A stretch of DNA of 64,000 nt from the NCBI GenBank assembly GCA_007922195.1, contig ML681998.1, positions 13,369,921-13,433,920 of the forward strand, in the 5' to 3' direction. Positions 57,901-64,000 of this stretch are shown here, in pieces (positions within the stretch are counted from its first letter, which is position 1; every line of letters starts with the position of its first letter). This DNA comes from Podocnemis expansa. Its lineage: Eukaryota > Chordata > Testudines > Podocnemididae. Below the pieces are notes generated by a model. That model saw only the letters and a program-made list of their open reading frames with translations, was not told where the DNA came from and made no database searches. Made by a program: the position numbers and the translations under genes.

Positions 57901-60900
57901 AAACACTGAATGCTGGAGCTTACCTCTAAAACTTTAGCCTCCTCCCTCTGCTTGGCAACTCTGTCTCGGGGTTATAGCCAGCTTCTTTCTTGCTCCCTCC
58001 CTCCCTCTCTCTACTCCCAGGAACAAACTTCAAAAGGGTGACAAAACAGACGAGCCACAAAACTAAAAATATTACCCTGTCATTAGACTGAGCTGGATCG
58101 GCCAGACCTTACGCAAGAAAAATCTACAGGGAGTTTTGCCTATGTATTTAATCCAAGTCCAAATCGCCCTCTCTGCCTCCTAGGGAAGTAGGCTACATGT
58201 TAAGGCGCAAAGGGTTCACTGATTGTATTTGATAGCGAATAAAGTGTGCCCCCTAGTTTAGTTTGGATTTTTTATTATTTTGTATCCTAAGTATTAATTT
58301 AAATAACCCCCTAAACCCTAAAACACTCCAGTTCCAATTTTTTTTTTTAAATATCTCGGATTATTTCTGAAGCAAGAGATAAGAAAAGTAGAAAAAGATA
58401 CATTGTAGAGGAGAAAATTATGCAAAGACCAGCCCTCATTTCAGCAAGCCCCGGGTTAAAATATCTGCCTCTTCTTCCACATAACGGATAGTCAACAATA
58501 AAATGCTCCCCGATAGTTTGGGGACCCTCTTCTAGTCAAGAAGGCAGGGAACAACTCCGACTTCCCCCTCCGAGAAGCTGACGAAAAAGCTCCAAAACAT
58601 GCTGCTAGTTTGTTGCAAAACGCCACAGCCGGGCACGAGAGGAAACAAACTTTCTTTTACTTAGCCTTTGTCTTGCGAGGAAGTGAGAAGTAACAAGGAA
58701 AGCAATGCTCCCTTCCAGCCACGCCGCCGGGGCTACTCAGAGACAAAGAAACGCACTCACTCCGAATCGCGTGTGAACGTGGGATGGGGGGACTGAATTC
58801 GCCGGCGATTCGAAGGCTCCGTGAACGTGTAAACTAGCTAAGAAGCCGGCGGGCGCCTGGACTGTGAGATTTCGTTTTCGATGCCTTCACTGGGTCCTGT
58901 TTCACCGCCGCGTCCTAGGGCATTTCCCTGGGATCCTAATTTTGCACATTATGGGGAGGGGGACAAAGCAAAGAAGATGGGAGCTTTCTAAACCGCAGTA
59001 AAATTTTTGAAAACAAAGCCCTCGATGCTAGTGTTCTCACCCAGTAGGCGACGAGATTTAGGGTTTTCTTTTCTGCTTTTTTTTTTGGGGGGGGGGGGGC
59101 TGTGGGATCGGATCCAAAATAAGCCCCCGGAATTATCTGGGTATTTGGACTCCTTCCTGCACGGCACTTTAAAGGGACTCGGCTAGCAGTTAAGATACAC
59201 CTGAGCCTTTTTATGAGGCGGATCAACAGACTGAGGCGGTAAACGGTTGTGTTTGTTGTCCCCTAGGAGCTAGATGACTAATGGAGAAATTACAGATCCG
59301 ACTGCAGGTTGGTTGTTTTGCTTTCCCCAAATAAAAATTCCTATCCAAGATCCCGAGCGGACGAAGTGATTTGTATTACTGCTGCAAAAGATCGGCGTCT
59401 TGTTTAAAAAGACGCCCAAAAGAAGGGAAATGTGGGTGCCAATTGCTTTTTGTAACATTTTCTGGATCCTCCCAGCTCATTTTCCAGGACTGATGGGCGG
59501 GGGGCGGAGGGAAGAAATCAGCTAAAGGAAACGTGCCGAGGAAAAGTGCGGCTGCCCCACTCCTACTATCCCCCCACCCCTTTCAGCCCCAAATCTGGTT
59601 CCTTTTTTGTCTCGCCCGCACTCGGCTGCAGGATCTCCAGGCTCTCTGGTCCCGGCGTGGAGGTGCCGCCACCCCGGCCAGCCCGTCTCCTCTGCTCCGG
59701 GCTCGGGCCGCAGCCTCCCTCACCTCGGCCGTCTGGTCCGCATTAGGCTTTTATAAGGGGCTCAAACGACTCGCATACAAGGTCACCAAATAATTAACAG
59801 TTGTGAATTCCCTCCTTCCCCATTAAAATGCTTCCCTGCTTATATTTCATTTTCCCTTTGCCAACGACAACACTGCCTGGGCAAAGGCTCTCCGCTGATC
59901 ACACCGCATTGAAACTTCAGGTCCACCCAGAAACCCGTTTTGCATAAAACCAGCTTGGAGCGGGACTTCAATTCTCTTTCTTCTGCCACACCAACAGCCA
60001 TGGGCTTCCCCCCAGAGCAAACGGGAACAACAACAAAACTTGCATTCCTCTAAACTGCTGAATGAACCATCTTGCAAGTGCAAGAACAACTGGGGGAAAG
60101 AGACCGTTTGCAAACTCCAGCAATCATTTTCAGCGAAGCCCGTGTTTGCTCCAAAAGAAAACTCCCTCCATTGCAACAAGGATTTTCTCCTGCTTGCAAC
60201 CGACCAACAGGGAAATCTATTACCTGAGGGCCGATTGCCTTTTATTTCCCTTCCTTACTCTTTGCAAAGTAGCTCTCCCTGCCACTGCCTTTGTGCACCA
60301 ACCATGCTGAATTTCTTCCTATTTGCCAACGTCCTTGTCGATTTGTCTCTCCTTTCTCCTGCCTGCTGATTGCTCGCAGCTCCTAATTGTCCTGCTTTAG
60401 TGTGGGGCTCCAGTGCTGGGGGTCCTGAGGCCAGCGAGCACCATCTGCCTTTTAATGAGTTACTACATGTGCCAACAGTGATTTTCCTGCATTCAGCCAG
60501 GTCCCGTCTGATCCTGCGACCGTAACAAGCTGGGTGGAGTGGGAGCAAAATGTGTGTGTGGGGAGGGGGACCACCACCCTTCTCTTTCCCCTCCCTGAAT
60601 TATTTTGAACGCTTGAAGAGTGTGGCTCCCTTCTCCTCTCAAACTGCCCCGACAGGGATCTCATTACTTGGGGAGAAAGCAGAAAGCAAGAGGAGGAGGA
60701 ACAACATTTTGAGGAGCTTTGTTTTAACCGCTCCCCCCGTCTCAACTCACTCCCAAGAAGATGGGGGGACGCTAATTTTGGGTGTGCAACAGCCAGAGCT
60801 GAAGTTATGTCTCTTGGCTGCAAATTCGCACATTAATCCAAGGAACCTTCCTTTAAAGAAAGTAATTTTAGATCATCCACTAAGCAGCCCTCTCTCCTAA

Positions 60901-60959
60901 TAATTCTTCTGGAAGTTTTCCCCACCCGACCAGGGTGGGAACTCCATTTCTTTACTCGG

Positions 60960-61480
60960 TCAAAGGGATTTTTTTTTACACTCCGCCCCCCTTGTTACCC
61001 TCCTGAACCCCTCCAATTACCAAGGTCATGTGGGCAGCCAAGGTAGGGCTACCAGCGGCTCCTCCAGAAGCCCTAGTTAGGTAAATAGCAGCCCTATCTA
61101 ATTGGGTCAATTTGGGGGCTATTTTGTCTGCAAATGAATTGACCAACTTGTCTGAGCAGGAACCGTTCAGCAGTCGCACAAGTCCAGCTCGGCAATTAAG
61201 TGGGCGAGCAGCCCCCAGGGAGGTGGGCAGTAAAAAAGCTGCCACTTCAGAGGAACGGAAGTGCTCTTGAAGTTTTTGGTGATGTGCCATGGGCTGGCCC
61301 CCTTCATTATGGGCGAGCAGACAATATTTGCTATGTTATGACATGAGCACTCAATTAGATCACTGAGTCGAGCTGCTCCAATCAGCGGCTTGATGCTAAG
61401 CAACCCCCAGAAGGTCCAGCACAGGGTCACAGCCTGTGACAAATCAAATCAAAATCAAGGGGAGAAAGTGAGGCTTTCCC
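60960..61480. promoter_or_regulatory. candidate regulatory stretch in GDF6 intron 1
   Basis: Free of repeats, balanced in base composition and without coding signal. It contains several short words typical of developmental enhancers (CAATTAG, TCAATTAGATCA, TTTGTCTGCAAATGAATTG). No binding factor is identified; conservation has not been tested. Confidence 0.25.
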
Positions 61481-63615
61481 TTCATCACGCCGGGACTCCT
61501 GCTCGCCAGCCTCTCCCCCAGAGCAGAGCCGGCCGCGCAGCAAGCCGAGCTAAATGTGCTAAATTAACTGTCTTTCCTCTGGCCAGCAAGAATAAGAGGA
61601 TCTTGAAAGGGTTTTTTGAATGCGCTACACTCCCAGCGCTGCTTTTCCTCCACACGCAGATCTGCAGCCAAGCCATAGGGGTAGTAGGGTGGAGACCGAA
61701 GTCTCCTTTCAGAAAGTAATTTTAAGTCATGCAAAAGTGGGAAAGGAAAGTTTTCTCCCCGGCCCAGTATTCCTGGACACGGCGACCGTAACCTGCGGGG
61801 GTTTCTGACAAGCACAGAGAGGGCGCAGCTTCAAACACAAGCAAACAAAAAGCCACTACGCTTTACTGGCGTGTTTCACTCCCCGTCTAAACATTCAACG
61901 CTGGGCCCGGGCATCTTATTCCTAGAAGCGATTTCACAACCGGCAGCTGCCTTCGAAGAGGAGCTTTTAAAACTGACTCCACGGGGGCCAAATAAGAGCT
62001 TAAAGGGGGGAAAGTGACGTTCAAGGACACAATTGCCTTTGACCCTTCCTAAACAAATATAAAAACGAGCTGGCGGGACAACTTACAGCCTCTTGCCCCA
62101 GGATCCCCTAGCTGGCCAGGACCCCGGGCCAGCCCAGCGTGTGAGGAAAGGAGCCTGGACTCGGAGGCACAGCTCAGATAAAGGCTGGGTCTGCGCAGAT
62201 CAGACAAGAAAAGCCTGAGGGTCAAGCAAGCCTCGGAGGCTTTTTGGTTTTGCTGGAAGCTGGGGACTAAATAAGCAGTTCAAAGGCACCAGGTGGTGTT
62301 GCAAAGCCCAGTTCTGTCCGAAAAGCAACAGCATCGCAAGTTAATTTGGTTTTCAAGGGTCCCAGCAGCTAATGAACCTCGCTGAAGTAGGAGCTTGCTC
62401 CGCCTGGAGCTTCAGAGCTGTGGACAGGCAGGTTGTAGTTAGCAGGTGGGGGGGGGGAGGGAAAGACTTTACACCCCTCCTTAAAAAGCACTTCATTCAT
62501 CTGTCATGAATGGCTCGCCAGCCCAGATAACAAAAGATTTTTCCACTCTCCGTCCCTGTCTCAAAGGAACCTCAGCTTCACCGTGCCCACTGGCAAGCGT
62601 TTTGGAAAGGCACAGCCCTCCCATGCCAGAAGGGATGGAGATCAGGGATGCCTCGTCCCCTTGCCCCCATACTAGGGATGGGCGGGAGGCAAGATCAGGG
62701 ATCGGGGACCGAGGCTACCCGAGCCCCGCCGCACGGATCGCTGAGGCCGGATCCTTTGTCGCTCTAACCTGTGGCTGGGGCTGAGATTTACCGAGCGGGG
62801 AAACCAGCTGATTTCCACGCAAAGCAAAGGAGCAAGGAGCTGTGGATCCTGCACCCATTGAAATCCCTGAGGAGGTTGGGGGCTTCTCCTCCGGGCTTTA
62901 AAGGAAGCAGGATGGGACCCAAAGAAAAGCAAGAGCTTTCCCGAGCCGGCGTCCCGCCTATGGAGGGAAGCTGGATTTAAAGCGGAGCGTCCAGACAGTA
63001 GCCGGCACCTCTCCAGAAGAGCCCCCAGCTGACGCTGAGAGATTTCAGATTTGGCTGGTCTCGTTGCCGGTTATCTGGAGAAAAGCAACCCTGATAAGTC
63101 AGAGCCGCTTCGGGCAGCCAGCGTTTGCCCTCCCTCACTTTGAACTTTATATCTGCTTTCTGGCGGAAGCGATAAGAGCGATCCTTTCTTTGCCGGTGGG
63201 AAATAAAAAAAAGCAGAGCAGTTTTTAAGACTGGGTGCACACTCAATAGCGTCTGCCTGTTTTTAAGCCATCCCTTGCGGGTTCAGAAGGGAGCGTGCAT
63301 GCCTCACGCGTGGAAACTCGCGGTCATTGCAATGCTAGTGGCGCTCCTAATGGTTTTTGCTTAACAAAAATCCACTTTTTAGTGCCAGGTTCACCTATCC
63401 GATCTTTCAATCCTTTTTACAGAAAAAAACTCTCACACATTCCCCAGAGACGGGCTGCAGATAAATGCAGCCGCCTGGCAAATACCTGCCCGGCAAGGCG
63501 CGGCTGTGCCGCCAGCGACGGGAAGGGCTTTACTCCGGCTCAAGCCGCAGGCTCCCGTTTACACACGGGCACCGGGTCGGGCGGGCAGAGATTCTCGGCG
63601 GCTCTTTGAACTTAC

Positions 63616-63913
63616 CTCGTCCCCTGTCTACAAAACTAGTGATCGTGTTGGCGGACTTGGACGACTGGAAAAAGCTGGCATTGATCCCCAGTTTCTCCGC
63701 CACGGAGTAGGTCCGGTAGAGAGACAGCATGTACTCGTGGGGCTCGGCTCGCTGCGCCGCCCGGCTGCCTCGGGGCGCCCTGGCCCCCCTCGCCTCTCGC
63801 CGACTCCTGGCGGCCCGGCCGGAGGAGCCGATGGAAGCCAGCTGGAGCCCGGGTAAATCCCACAGGAAGCTGATGAGGAAGACGGCGGAGAGCGAGGCCC
63901 GGGCCGCGATCAT
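63616..63913 (-). CDS. GDF6: GDF6 exon 1 (signal peptide, propeptide start)
   Basis: 298 coding bases from the ATG at 63913-63911 to a donor G|GTAAGT (donor at 63615-63610), giving 99 codons plus one base (phase 1). The product starts with a signal peptide ([20 protein letters not shown], cleavage expected shortly after). A short Arg-rich linker ([14 protein letters not shown]) follows, then the conserved propeptide block [13 protein letters not shown] and [21 protein letters not shown] ending VDRG. Asn78 is a glycosylation sequon (NAS). The start is chosen because it is the only Met before the hydrophobic core and has G at -3. The linker is shorter than in mammals, as I recall. Translation beyond the donor in the genomic frame is intronic. 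Exon 2 continues after the N gap. Confidence 0.95.
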
Positions 63914-64000
63914 AGCGAGCGAGCGAGCGGCTCCCCGCAGCGGGCCGGGCGGACGGACCGAGCGAGGGCGCGGAGCTGCAGCGGCGCCCCCAGCCCCAGC
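63914..64000 (-). promoter_or_regulatory. GDF6: GDF6 5' UTR / CpG-rich leader
   Basis: Very GC- and CpG-rich, with a (GAGC)n run immediately upstream of the start codon (63914-63930). No TATA box is visible. The transcription start probably lies beyond the window edge. Confidence 0.5.

Larger units (their letters stand above)
51629..63615 (-). other. GDF6: GDF6 intron 1 (visible part)
   Basis: About 12 kb between the gap and the exon 1 donor. Contents: the tandem repeat at 51634-52570, one palindromic retroposon (53885-54060), one hAT-type relic (54672-54960), and otherwise repeat-poor sequence. From about 55 kb to 63.5 kb there are no recognisable transposons, many C- and G-rich tracts (for example T10 followed by G13 at 59077-59099) and several balanced-composition stretches that could be regulatory. 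I see no second gene within it; the frames reported by length alone show no families. Confidence 0.8.

Noticed and set aside
1..64000. CRISPR arrays, operons, tRNA or rRNA genes
   Set aside because: No regularly spaced direct repeats with unique spacers, no cloverleaf I could recognise, and the coding style is vertebrate.

Overview
The window is vertebrate nuclear DNA, most likely from a turtle (inference). It has CR1-type LINEs, a dispersed 'gactaacaaattta' repeat and short Harbinger-like elements that I associate with turtle genomes, and one vertebrate gene with a long intron. Nothing is bacterial: there are no operons, ribosome binding sites or CRISPR arrays. I cannot name the species; a cryptodire turtle is my best guess.

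The only host protein-coding gene I can support is GDF6 (growth differentiation factor 6, TGF-beta/BMP superfamily), on the minus strand. Exon 1 (63616-63913) encodes the signal peptide and start of the propeptide and ends at a consensus GTAAGT donor. A roughly 12 kb intron follows. Exon 2 survives only in its 3' part (50778-51228), which holds the end of the propeptide, an RRRR furin site and the complete 120-residue mature ligand with seven cysteines. A 400-base run of N (51229-51628) hides the intron acceptor and the 5' part of exon 2, and a 12-unit degenerate tandem repeat abuts the gap on the intron side. A probable AT-rich 3' UTR lies below 50778, and the window ends inside the 5' UTR/CpG-rich promoter area.

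Positions 1 to about 48,000 lie downstream of GDF6 and look like a gene desert filled with transposon fossils: PIF/Harbinger-like foldback MITEs, small hAT-like elements with 8-bp target duplications, decayed CR1-type LINEs, a 5'-truncated non-CR1 LINE with a 454-residue reverse-transcriptase ORF, a DIRS-like element with inverted terminal repeats, MIR-like SINEs, and several copies of a palindromic retroposon whose RNA would fold into one long hairpin. The GDF6 intron from about 55 kb to 63.5 kb is repeat-poor and is a candidate home for conserved regulatory sequence.

The most unusual structure is the palindromic retroposon. Two copies have perfect 12-bp target duplications and end in T-runs, and a third has a perfect 10-bp duplication. 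Three separate copies carry a Harbinger-like MITE inserted at the same TTA site of their sequence. One copy has its empty target site preserved in a diverged duplicate 2.5 kb away.
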